A stretch of DNA of 64,000 bases, from NCBI RefSeq assembly GCF_000471905.2, contig NW_006500031.1:2439247-2503246 (forward strand), written 5' to 3'. Shown one piece after another: positions 47,840 to 58,899 of the stretch. The DNA comes from Amborella trichopoda. Its lineage: Eukaryota > Streptophyta > Magnoliopsida > Amborellales > Amborellaceae. A program made the position numbers and the translations under genes. Within the stretch, counting starts at the first letter, position 1. Every line of letters starts with the position of its first letter. The notes under the pieces were generated by a model. The model saw only the letters and a list, made by a program, of their open reading frames with translations, was not told the origin of the DNA and made no database searches.

Positions 47840-48755
47840 AAAGTACATTAACGGTATCTAAGGTAGCAATAGGCCACGTAGCCAACAACTACAACCTGAT
47901 GGCAGGGTCGGGTCTTTCCTCGGCCAGGAATTTTTGGCCTGGTCATGCTGAGCCTGGGCTTGGGCCTGGGCCAGCCCTATGGGGAGTAGGGCTCGTCCCA
48001 GCCAGCCAGGCACATCCCATTGCAACCCCTAACGATGTCCATTCCAAATGGACGACGAACCCTCTAATTGTTGAGAACGTAATGTACATATTTATTCCCA
48101 TAGTTTAGAGAAAGGAAATAAATAGGACTACCACAAGGGACTGCGCCATTCTTCAGTTTTATAATCAGGGTAGAAATTGTGGATGCCAATCATGCAATTA
48201 TGCATAACGTTATTTTCTTGCAAGAAAAAATCCTTTATTTTCAACCAAATGCGAGATCCATTCCCTTTTTTATAGATTTCCATATTTCTTAAATTTTTTT
48301 ACCTATAGTTCGTATTTTTCTTAAATGGTTTTTCTGATTTTTTAAGTCTCTCCTCATTTTACACTTCATTTTGACCGTGTTTAGCCCTTCTTTTTAATTC
48401 TTTTCAAATAGTCAATTTTCAAAGTTTAAGTACATTTACAGCTTTTTTTTCCTTTTTTTTTTTGTTAATTTAATACCCCATGACGATATCAGCAGCGCCC
48501 TTTAGTTTTTCAATCATGGAAACCGGCCATGTCCCAATGACTTTACGAAGAACTACAGCACTTCAAATTTTTCTTATTTTTTTGGGCACCAATTATGTTT
48601 GCCTTAAACATGGTGATATTTGTCATACTCTCTTTCTAGACAACAAATTACAATAAAATCCCACAAAAGACTACTAGTAAAATTCCCGAATCAACTCTGC
48701 TGCTTTTAATCAGTTCAATAAAGTAGAAAGGTGATCCTGAAACCAAAACAAATGA
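47840..48755. other. Intergenic DNA and probable 3' region of the next gene
   Basis: A short proline/glycine-rich repeat (GGGCTTGGGCCTGGGCCAGC near 47955) gives a 69-codon frame without known relatives. From about 48430 on, the text is T-rich and probably includes the 3' UTR of the minus-strand gene. Confidence 0.4.
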
Positions 48756-51700
48756 TCATTTTCGCTTCTTGGATCTCCCAGTTTCAGTTTGCTTCTTGGG
48801 CGGATCACCTGGCTCGTCTTCAGAGGAACCTTCAAGAGGTTCATCTGGAACATCCATGGGGGCATTGTTTTTGGTGATGTGATCCTTGAGAATACGCATG
48901 CACTCTTCTTTCATGGCAGCCAGTTGATCAGAAAGCAACCCATCTGAGACACATACATTGAACTTTTCCACACCAAGGCAAAGCGTGGCCTTAACATTGA
49001 GTTTCGGTAGAAACCCAGCTTCACATGTTTGTCCCTCCATTTCTATATTCATCCAAAGGACCTAAATGAATTCAACCAAAAAAACCAATCAACCAATGGA
49101 TCAATTTTATTTGAGATGAAAGTGAAACAACTACTGAACAACTAATTTACAACTGGCACAGCCAGATTCGATCAAAAAGCTAATAGCTTGCTATTGCAAT
49201 ACACAACCCCATAAAAAAGGTAACAATTTTTCCTATCAGGAGAGATTTTCCACTAAAATTAGAATCAAGATGACAAATTCACCTTCTTGACAGAGAAATT
49301 CCTATTAATACAAGACGCTATAGTCCTTAAACCTGGAAGTGTTTCATCATTCACCTGCCATTGAAGGCCTTGAGATCTAGGATGTTTGCTCTGAACATAA
49401 CCTCCATATTAGATAAGCTCAACTGGTGTGGTATGCGAATGCTACCATAACAGTAGCACTAATGGAAAAAGAATGCCATAAAAGGTAAGGATTGGAATAT
49501 AAAAGCTATTCCAAATAAAATCTCAATATTGGAGAAGCTCAGCCTCTCTAATAGAATGACATAAAAGCCCTGAGATCATTGAAGGCTCCAGAAGCTAGCA
49601 GCTAAAGCATGTCTAGCCAGTTCATGTGAAACTAACATACGGTACTTCTCATGTTCAACCAGACCAGGTAAGTTGTAGAGATGCCCCCTTACCTCTTAGG
49701 ATACATAGACATTTGTTGCTGTGATACCTTAGAAGGCAGCTAGTGTGTTTTTTCTTACTTTAAGTACAACCATCTTGAAAGTTCAATGGAAGAATCTTCT
49801 ATTATCAAATTTAACTGTTTTGATGATTGTCTCGAGGATCAAATATGTCCAGAAGCAAAACACGGACTACTGCAATAATTATGCCACCAGGTTTATCATT
49901 TGCAGGACATCTGAAAAATGAAAATTAACAGTGACAGCTCCCAAAGCCTCTATAAAAACCCACTTTAGGAAAGCAGTTGGAGAGAGTTCATGGAGAGCAG
50001 TGAAACAACCATAGGTAAAAGCCAAAGAAAAGGTATTGGAAAGAAAGGTTCTTACCAACTCCCATAAAAAGTTGAGGTTTCATATGGCTTAAGCCCATTT
50101 CTATGGACTTAAAACTAAATAGGATAGAGTTCCATACTTGAAACAAAATTTATCAAACCCACATGACAAACAATATCGGAGGACAAGGTTGTATAACTTT
50201 TTTTTTGGGTAAGTAACAAGGCTGTGTAACTTGAAAGTGGACAAATGCAAGGTCAGAAATGGCTCAAATTACAACAAGCTCCTTTCTATTGAAGGAATGA
50301 CAAAAGAAAATAAGTCAGAACTCAGAACACGTGTGATCCATCAAAAAGGCTTCTTTGTTTTGACTTGTAAGGGATAAGCTCTAAGTTAGATACCATTCAA
50401 ACTGCAACTAGTTCCTTCTAAATCAGGGATTGAACATAGAAAAGGATTGACTTGTAATTCTCCATAATACATTTCTTCCAATGAAATTACAAAATGTTAA
50501 CACTAGAAATGAGGAAGGTAACACAGAGAGTGAAACATATGATGCAAAAGAGTTGTTTCAAACAGGAAAGAGAACAACTCTCCGCAAAAAATAATTGAAA
50601 CAACAACCAATGCCCATGTAGTCACTATGCCTTCAAATGAGACTTGTACCACTAATTCTCGTGTAGTCTCTAAACATCTATATGCTTTTAAAATACAGGA
50701 CAACGAAAATTCACCCTTGGGAGATAAAGATCCCAAATGACATTGAATTAAACAATTGGAACTTTAGTTCGAAATGAAGTAAGACACCTACAAAGGAAAG
50801 ACGCTCTTTGTTGGAGACAAGAGGTGTGCATACTTTGACATGTTGGGAAGCATATCTGACTGCTTAAATAACTCAAGACAGAAACAGGAAACGTTTGTTT
50901 TATAGGAGATATTTAGATGCACATATTAGACATGGGGAATAAAACCAGTCAAGTAACTCGAGACATGGACATATTGAACCAGATCTTGTGAAAACAAATG
51001 CATCCAAGGCTCGACATAGTTTCACAGATAGGCCTAAAAGCAACACAAGTTTCTTTGGGAAACACAAAATGATACAGACATATACCACCAACTTTCGGTA
51101 GAAAGTGCTCAAAGACATGTTCGTGTATTCAAATTTTATTGGGTTTATCATGTATGCTATGCTTTGTACAATACTTGACCTTAGTTTTGCAATTGGGCAG
51201 TAGATTTCAAAGTAACTTCAGTATGAATCCTAACAAGCAATTAAAAGGATACACAGATATATCCAAGGAACCAATCATTATAAATTATGTTATCAGGCTC
51301 ATAACCTGAAAATTCCAGGATTCTCTAATGTAGACTTTGCAAGAGATCTTGATGATAGGAAGTCCACTTCTGGACATATTTTCCTACGTTGAAGAAGCAT
51401 TGTTTCTAGGTTTAGTAAAAGACAAGGATGTGTTGCCCGGTGCACAATGGAAGCCAAATACATTGCTTGTAGTATAGCCACTACTTTTGCCATCTCGAAA
51501 GCTGCTTCGTTAAAGATTTGAAGCTAGAAATAACTGACAGATCAATTCAAATATTTTGTAACAATCAAGCTTGCAATTTCATTAATTAAAAGTGGAGCAA
51601 TCAGCTTCCAGGGCAGACACATCGAATAGAGTTATGGAAACTGAGGGATAATGATTTCACCTCATTCTTATGGTTGATCCAAAGAATGAATAGATAAGAT

Positions 51701-54038
51701 TTCTACACCGCATAGGTCTCCAAGATCAAAAGGCAATATTAAGTCTCATAATGATGACAAAACCCCTAACCCCAGAAACCCAAGTATTTATTCTATATAA
51801 ACTAGCTATAGGGGTTCATTCTTAAAAAACATTTGATAACCTAATCTCTCTCTCTCTCTCTCTCGAAGATTACGGTTTTAGAAAAGATAAGAAACCCTAA
51901 GGAGTGGCATGCCAAGCCACAAAGCGTAGGCCATAGGTAGTAGCCTCATGCTCATGTGTTGAGCCTTGGTCTAGCTCATGTGTTGAGCCTTGGTCTAGTT
52001 AATCCCATATCATGTTTTCTGCTGGTATTTGCCTAGGCTCACTAAGTTTTGAGACAAATTCTTGAGGCTAGATCCCATACACCATTGGTGGAAGAGACTC
52101 GGTATAGGGTGTACAAAGTCCTTGGGGTAACCAGAGGCAAGGTATACAATATTTCCCTATTTCATGCTTTCTTGATTCCATTGCATCTTTTATGTAATTT
52201 TCAAATTCATGTTATGAATGTAATTTTTATTTTAATGGCAAGCAAGTGAAAGTCTTTGATATTTTATTTGGTTTATCTATTGTATTTGGACCATTGTTCG
52301 CAAAATCGAACCGGAATGGTTAACCGGACATAGGTTTGGAAGCGGTTTAACCGGCCTAACCAGTAAACCGGCCGATTCAACCGCTCTAACCGGGCAAGTC
52401 TCGGGCGGTCAAAAAAGTATTGAAAAAAAATAAAAATAATACAAAAAAAATCTACTAAACTATGAAAAGCTTATAAAGAATGATTAAAACAAATCACATT
52501 CAAAGGAAGTTGAAAATTAATGAAAAAAATGGATTTTAACCCATTTTATATTGGAAAAATATCCTTGTACCCCCTATCTGTTGTTTTCATATCTCAATAG
52601 ACCCAAAGATTCAAAATATATCTCCTAACCCCCTGACTAACTTTACCCACTTTTAACTATTTTTTTAGCCCTAACAAATATAAAAAAGACATGCTCATTA
52701 TAAACCCTTCCTCTCTTTACGTGATATATTCCCCCCCAAATTTCTCTCTCTCTAAAATTCACCCTCTATCTCTCTAACGGGAGAGAGAGAGACACGAGAG
52801 AAGAGAGTGGGAAAATAGGTAGAGAGAAATTTAGGGGAAAATCACGTAAAAAGAGAGAAAATATGATGTTTAAAAAGGATATGTCTTTTTTATATTTGTT
52901 TGAGGCAAAAAAATAGGTTTAAACGAGATAAAGTTAGCTTAAAGGGTTAAAAGATATAAAACTTAGAATTTTTATGACCCAAGATATGTTTTGAAACCTT
53001 AGGTCTATTGAGATATAAAACTTAAAAATGGAGGATATGGAGATATTTACCCTTTTATATTTTCTTAGGGATTTTTTTAATTTTTTTAAAAAAGATGGAA
53101 AAATATAAAAGTGAGTATTAATGACTAAAACAATTTTTAATCTTTACCATAATGTAAAGAATATTTAAAAATGCATTACAAATCAAATTCCTTATTTTTG
53201 AGAATTTATATACATTTTTTTGAATTTTTGTTTTAAAATACCGATGATCACCCTAACCGCCCAAAACTGGCCAGTTCCGATCTTACAAGGCAGTTAACGG
53301 TTAGATCGGGAGATTTTGCGAACAATGATTTGGACACTTGTGAGTGATTCAGGTGGCAATACATAAGAAAAGATGGAAAAATTTTAATCGTTATTGAGTT
53401 GCCCATCATATAGTCCACCTTTCAATTCCTTCACCCCACCCCCCTCCCCCCCGTGCCCCTTGGGGCAAAAGGGGGGGAAGGGTTTAGGGGGTTATTAAAC
53501 CCCCAAATCAGTAAAAACAACCACTTTCATGGCTTTTTCTTCATCACATTGATTAAAACAAAAACAGAAATGGTAGAAATTTTTTTGATGTTGAGCTAGC
53601 CGCAGGAGCTAATGAAGAAAGGTCCAACATCAAAACCCAAAAGAGTAAAAGTTCCATCCATCGAGGAGGATGTGACCAAAGGAAGAAGGACCTATGGAGG
53701 ACACTGAGTCTGATATTGGTGATCATGATGCACATAGAGACTGTTTGTGTGTTTGTGAATATGATGTCTTCTAAGTTCTATTGTTTTCTATATAGTTAGT
53801 TTCAAGTTTCAAGCTACTTTCTAATATCTTCTATGATCTATCAAGGGTTAATGGGTATAGAATCTCCGACAGTTGATACTTTTAGAGTTAATGAATAAAT
53901 TAAATATTTACTATCACATAAACCACCTCCATATTTTTTTCCATCCATCAACTTATTTTTGAGATTTTTTAGAATTTTTCTATATTTATTGACCACATCG
54001 AGATGATGCACCTGCATCTGGAACGTATCCCGCATTTT

Positions 54039-54078
<40 letters not shown>

Positions 54079-54661
54079 CGCACGACACACATTCACACAC
54101 AAACACACACTCAACACATGCGTGCGTACACACTCACAAACACCTCGTAAGAACCTATCCGCTTGTTTACATGCAAATTGCTCTCTTCTGTAAAAATATT
54201 ACAGGCTCATTGTAATCTGTCGGAAACAATCCCTCTCTCAAGAAATCTGGAAGTATTTTGACCACAGCAAATGATCAAAAGCACAAATTTTCAATTAAAC
54301 AGATGATATTAGAATCTATATAGATCAAAATGCATGTAAACTTATAAGATGAATAATATGAAAATGAAAAATTCAAATAAAATATCTTTTGGTTTCAACA
54401 AAGTTTAAGCAAATTCCTCTACACAGCAAAGTGAGTTCAAGACAAGGAAATGAATATGAACTCAAGTTTCTACCATGTTCTGAAGGATAAAATATCAAAC
54501 ATGCAACCACAGGCTAATCAATGAACTGAGCTTCTTGCAATTAATTTTACCTACGTTAACCATAAACAGTGAGTCATAAATAATGTCAGAGGCCAGTGCT
54601 TGAATACCTCGTATTCAGAATTAATATCCTCCTATTTCTCTTCTGCTCCACAGCTGAGCTC
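48756..54661 (-). CDS. Conserved-looking nuclear-type protein, last 190 residues; 5' exon(s) unresolved
   Basis: Four minus-strand exons splice in one frame: 54608-54661, 49816-49910, 49283-49401, 48756-49061. The phases fit at every join (2, 1, 0). The peptide begins SSAVEQKRNRRILILNT, then GGIIIAVVRVLLLDIFDPRD, HPRSQGLQWQVNDETLPGL, and a last exon with VLWMNIEMEGQTCEAG. It ends in an acidic, Pro-rich segment and the basic tail RSKKRK, which suits a nuclear localisation signal. I do not recognise the family and assign no function. The acceptor at 49401 (TATGGAG) is chosen because it keeps the frame; the stronger-looking TTCAG at 49391 does not. Intron 49911-54607 holds a copia relic, a hAT element and simple repeats. 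A start codon was not fixed. Confidence 0.72.
51325..51720 (+). pseudogene. Ty1/copia RNase H relic in an intron of the minus-strand gene
   Basis: The plus strand reads DLDDRKSTSGHIF, SRFSKRQGCVARCTMEAKYI and ACSIATTFAI, the C-terminal RNase H block of copia polyproteins. After a frameshift come a degraded DNQA-like part and HRIELWKLRDND. Stops and shifts break it. No reverse transcriptase, integrase or clear terminal repeat is left nearby. Confidence 0.85.
51846..51998 (+). repeat. CT microsatellite and a 24-bp tandem pair
   Basis: CTCTCTCT run at about 51845-51864. GCTCATGTGTTGAGCCTTGG TCTA occurs twice at 51951-51998. Confidence 0.85.
52292..53327. mobile_element. hAT-type non-autonomous element, 1036 bp
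   Basis: It has exact 16-bp terminal inverted repeats, CATTGTTCGCAAAATC at the left and GATTTTGCGAACAATG at the right. It is flanked by exact 8-bp ATTTGGAC duplications (52284-52291 and 53328-53335). An 8-bp duplication is the mark of hAT transposases. No transposase frame is left. Subterminal parts are rich in CCGGTT/AACCGG. A second element is nested at 52553-53052. Confidence 0.93.
52553..53052. mobile_element. Fold-back MITE family F nested in the hAT element
   Basis: It opens GGAAAAATATCCTTGTACC and closes ATGGAGATATTTACCC. The arms are reverse complements over about 230 bp, meeting in an AG/CT-rich centre near 52785. It is flanked by exact 9-bp TTTTATATT duplications (52544-52552 and 53053-53061), so it entered the hAT element later. 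Confidence 0.92.
53433..53491 (+). repeat. C-run followed by G-run with G-quadruplex pattern
   Basis: 53433-53459 is C-rich (ACCCCCCTCCCCCCCGTGCC). 53462-53491 holds four G runs (GGGG, GGGGGGG, GGG, GGGGG) spaced by 5, 2 and 4 bases, which meets the usual quadruplex pattern. The two halves could also pair with each other. Confidence 0.8.
54042..54076 (+). repeat. (AC)17 microsatellite
   Basis: A pure AC run, followed by looser ACAC-rich text to about 54150. It gives a false open frame of repeated His-Thr. Confidence 0.95.
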
Positions 54662-55989
54662 CTATTCAAATGTGGAAGACACACCAAAACAAAGAAAATT
54701 CACCAAACAAGTGAAGCAAAAGGAAAATAATTTGATAGTTACAAAGAAAGAATAATAACTTTGGAAGTCCTTTATAAATTATTCACAGACTCCAAACAAC
54801 GCATCCTTTATAAAATTTAAACGAAAATTGTTAACAATATGATAAAGTTAAAGTTTAAGCATGCTGAGAATTGATAGAAATTAGCCATTTGAGATCAACT
54901 TCTCCCATCAAAAAGTAACTTCAAGGTAATACATCACATTCCATTAATAATTCAAGCTAAGTTTCTTAGGCATCCACTTGATTAGTTCAAGACAAAGGAA
55001 ATGCAAGCAAGACACTCAATTTGTTTCGAAACTCAAAAATCCCCACATGTAAGTTATAAAAAAAAAAGAAGAGAAAAGGCTTAGAAATTTCATGGTTATT
55101 GATGCAGAAAATTAAGTCTTCAAAACTAAAGGTACAGCTATAGATAGATTTTTATCGCACAGACCAGAAAGGATGCCACCAAAATTTATACAAGTCATCT
55201 CCAAAACTGAAAAATTTCTAGCATTTTATCAATGGAATACCCAGCCCCAAGTAGCCTAACTTAAAAAAACCATTAAGAAAGCTTCCTAGAACCGCTATTA
55301 ATCTCTTGCAAGCTTGTGTTATCTTGAAACTAAAAGTAGAGCAATAATAAGAAAGAGGATCCCTAATTAAGCTCAATCGATTCCTCCTTTTCAAAGCAAT
55401 TCACACTCTGTTTGAAAAGGAATTCGCACTTTCTCAAAATCATCAAATTCCATAAGCCAGTCAGATTATTTGTCAAGAAGAAGCAATGGATAAATAGAAT
55501 TCACGAAGAAGCTAATGAAGCCAGTTTTGATAAATAAGGGGATTCTAAGAAGCGAGGAGTTATGGTGCAGAGGAACAATGGTTTGCCACTGTAGAAGACT
55601 AATTAGTGAAAAAGGGCCTCACTCTCAGTAAAAATGGTCAGTCAAGTCATGGACAAGCGCCTGTTTTTGGTTACAGCGTCTGTAAAACCGTAGCATTGAA
55701 CCACCATTGCTGAAAATCTGGTCTTCAAAGAGGGTACCATTTTATTGAAAAGCACACAGTACACAAGTACATAATCAGCAAATCGCCATTTTTAACATTT
55801 AAATCCGCGCCATTTTTTCATGAAAAAGTTTAAAACGCATTATATTGATCCTTTTAAAAAAAAGGGTTAAAAAAAACTCTGCTAGGGTTTATCCCCAAGT
55901 TGCAGATTAGACCTATGGGATTTTATTCATTTTTATTTTTGTTTTTTACCTTAAAGGTGGGCATGGGCTTTTCATCGCTTATGGCTGCA

Positions 55990-56110
55990 GATTTTAGTAG
56001 CTATTGTAGAAAATCACTGTGTCAAGTTCACATTTTTTGAATTAAGTTTTATTGTGTTTCTGATTTAGATTGTGTCAAGTTCACATTTTTTGAATTAAGT
56101 TTCATTGTGT
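55990..56110 (+). repeat. Two-copy repeat of about 51 bp
   Basis: TGTGTCAAGTTCACATTTTT TGAATTAAGTTT occurs twice (about 56020 and 56071). Confidence 0.8.
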
Positions 56111-56489
56111 TACTCATTTATTTGTCATTTTCTGAATTTAATTTTATTATACTTGTGATTTATTTTAGTAGATACCATGAAAATCACTGTCATGGCATAA
56201 GCTCTATGCTCAATGGGTTTTTCACTGTTGAAAGAGAAATTTGGCAATCTCATGACAAACTCACCTAATAAATTATAATAAAGAAGAATAAAACCAAAGA
56301 GAAACTTGATCAAAATCCCCAAATTTGGCCGCATTTTCATCCAATGTTGACAAAATTATACTAAAACTCATCCATGGCTCAAAGAACTCACAGATTAGTG
56401 ATCAACGAACATCCAGATTATCACAATTTATCCAAAATCTCAAACCCCTACACAAATTAGAACAAAAGCTTAAAGAAAATCCAGATTAG

Positions 56490-56650
56490 GAATCCCAAAC
56501 CTAGTTCAAGACAGAAACTCGGTTAGGTTTCGCCTCCACCATCTTCTTCCTCATCTTCTCCAGAGATATCACAGCTTGATCAATGACGTTTCTGACCATA
56601 GGAAAGCTTTTCCGTCTTGAGCTCTATGTGTAACATGCTCTCTCTGTCTT
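56490..56650 (-). other. Candidate 5' end of the 48.7-54.7 kb gene
   Basis: On the minus strand an ATG at about 56600 (MVRNVIDQAVISLEKMRKKM) opens a short frame in GC-richer, purine-rich DNA, closing at TAG just before a GTTTGG donor. It could be the first exon or a leader with a uORF. It does not join in phase directly to the 54661 exon, so at least one more exon would be needed. Confidence 0.3.
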
Positions 56651-56897
56651 AGTTGTTCTTATGGACTTGCGAAAATTTTCTTCTGATTGTTCCCCTGTTC
56701 CTGCTCTTCTGCATTTTGCTTCTCTCTCTCTTGTTTTGGCTGCCCTTTGAAAATGAAACATTGTGCTTAGCATAACCTAAGGCCCAAATTTGTATTTCAG
56801 ATTAAATCTTAGGTTTGAATTTTTGCTAACACATGATAACCAATATAAAGTTAATTTTTGCCAATGAGGGGACATCAAAATTCAGTCACCTTACGGG

Positions 56898-57268
56898 TGT
56901 GGTTTCTTAAACAATCCAATTAAGGCGCACCTCGAAAATTTATCCTAACATATAATTTTGATGTAAAAAATAATTAGGATTATCTTAAAATCTATTTTCA
57001 TCTCTAATTATACAATTTCAAACTCTAAAATAGTTAAAATCAAGTAGATTTATAACCATACGAATATCTTGAAAATGGACGGTTTGGATAATGTGCTGCA
57101 AGATGCACTATTTATGGGACTCAAAGTTTTTTTGTTTTTTTTTTTTGTATTCATACATCTCGGTGTCGTGATCAGTTAAAGGGTTTCTCAACATTAAAAC
57201 AATCTGTTTTATAGATTTTTAATGAACATCTTTAATTCTACATTTTAAGGTTGCAACCTTATATAAAC
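56898..57268 (+). mobile_element. MITE, subfamily A, left palindrome deleted
   Basis: It opens GGGTGTGGTTTC and runs straight into TTAAACAATCCAATTAAGG, so the TATAAGGTTGCAACC part is missing at the left. The right end AAGGTTGCAACCTTATATAA is intact. It shows that the palindrome can be lost from one end only. Confidence 0.85.
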
Positions 57269-57919
57269 TTTTTTTTTTTATTTAATTATGTTAGTTTGGT
57301 AAAAATAATTATGGATGCATTATTTCTTGATGCCTTTGGCCTTATTTTTTTAAAAAAAAAAAATGAAAAATTTTAATGTATCCAATTTTTTAACCTAATT
57401 TGATATATTCACGATATTTTTACGTACAACATTTTTTTCAATAGTATTTTCACCTCAAATTTTTGAGCAAAAACTGATTTTATTTCCTTTTTTTTAAAAA
57501 AATTGATTTAAGTTCGATTGTGTGGTCAGCCCTACTTGCTAACTATGTACGAGTATGAGTGATGTGGTCTATGGTGCACATCAGTGTAAAGTATAATTAG
57601 ATTGTTTTGAGCCAGAGGCATGCACAATCATCTCCGGCCTTGGACCATGGGAAAACCTATTCTCACTCCAGACTACGCAAGATTAGTGGTCGTGCGAGTC
57701 ATCACTCTCCAATCTATAGTTCTTGCAGTGGGTGAGTGTTTAGGGCGGGTTTGATTTGTATGTATTTTTTTTTTTTTGTAAAAATAGTTTTATATAAAAG
57801 AACTTCCGGTATGGAATTACTTTAAAACCAATTGGTCCATTCCAATGGTAAAGGTTTTCTACAGTCCGAATAAGACAAAATAGATAAGTAAAATATAAAT
57901 TTGTGCACTTCTTTACACA

Positions 57920-58195
57920 TTTTACAAATGGACCTCTTAAAAATTTATTTTTTTAGATGGATTTTTAGACTCAAATTTTAAGGATATATAATATGGACAT
58001 CATGAATATGAACAAATAAATAATTTTTATTTAAATTAAAAATTTATAAATAAAATATTTGGACAGTTAGTTTCAACTGTTTTTAAATTGACCACCAATT
58101 TGCATTTATCTTTAAAATAAATGCTTTATACCTTGGATACGTAAATGTAGAAATGCGACCCCAAACTCATGGAACAATTTTTCTTTACAAATTTC
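57920..58195. repeat. Dispersed repeat family E, copy 2
   Basis: TTTTTAGATGGATTTTTAGA, GATATATAATATGGACATCA and TTTGGACAGTTAGTTTCAAC parallel the copy at 46000-46290. Confidence 0.6.
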
Positions 58196-58229
58196 TGTAT
58201 CCCCATCCTTCTCATTGCTTGCTAAAGGG

Positions 58230-58730
58230 CCATGCCGGCCATTGAGCCGCACCAAGTTGTGTAGAAGCCATAGGCGATACTAGCAACAACAGGTTGCTGG
58301 GTTTGAGGATAAACTCGGGTCGGTTGCTCTTGGGACACATAAGTTCGGACTATGGAACCAGCATAAGGGAGTTCGTTAAGTTGGGTTGGCTTGTGAACTA
58401 CCTTTTTGCCGCGAGGGCCCGCAACCCACTAGGGATTCCCCAACCAAACCCGGGAACCTAGGTTGTGAAAGAAGCGTTTGCGTCCCCTTTATTTGCCGGA
58501 GGATGGCCTTGACCACCAGATTGACACTTGCAGGCGGATGGATGGTGCTTGATTTGCCTTTGACATTAAGTATTATCAAGGGGGTGGTAGGTTGACCCAC
58601 CTTATGATGGCGAGAAGCTTGACTTATCTCTTCATAGTTTTTTTTTAATTAATTAGGGTCAGCTATATAAATCTTGGACCGCCATTCTATTCTAGATATT
58701 CTAATCTTGGTTGACAACTTTTTATTTATC
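58230..58730. other. GC-richer block, possible retroelement or SINE-like remnant
   Basis: 58230-58620 is clearly GC-richer than its flanks and open on both strands for about 70 codons (58386-58595 plus, 58376-58600 minus), without a recognisable domain. At about 58655, AGGGTCAGCTATATAAATCT with GGACCGCCATTCTATTCTAG resembles a phrase common in dispersed plant short elements; this is from memory and weak. Confidence 0.35.
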
Positions 58731-58899
58731 TCCTCGAGAATCGCCAAAGCATTAAAATGTACCTGGCTTAGATTAGACTGTTGCACATCCTCGACGACCT
58801 ATATGTCGACTTTAGTTTGGCCACGGCAGCAAGACTGATGCTTGTGACCCAAAATTTCTGGAACATCATACTGAAAGAAGGACCCATGTGATCTTGGGG

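Noticed and set aside
49391-49393. TTCAG acceptor for the third exon of the 48.7-54.7 kb gene
   Set aside because: It looks strong but breaks the reading phase with the preceding exon; the acceptor at 49402-49403 keeps it.
51299-51493. 64-codon minus-strand frame
   Set aside because: It is antisense to the copia RNase H relic, which reads clearly on the plus strand.
54003-54215. 70-codon frame rich in His-Thr
   Set aside because: It is a translation of the AC microsatellite and flanks.
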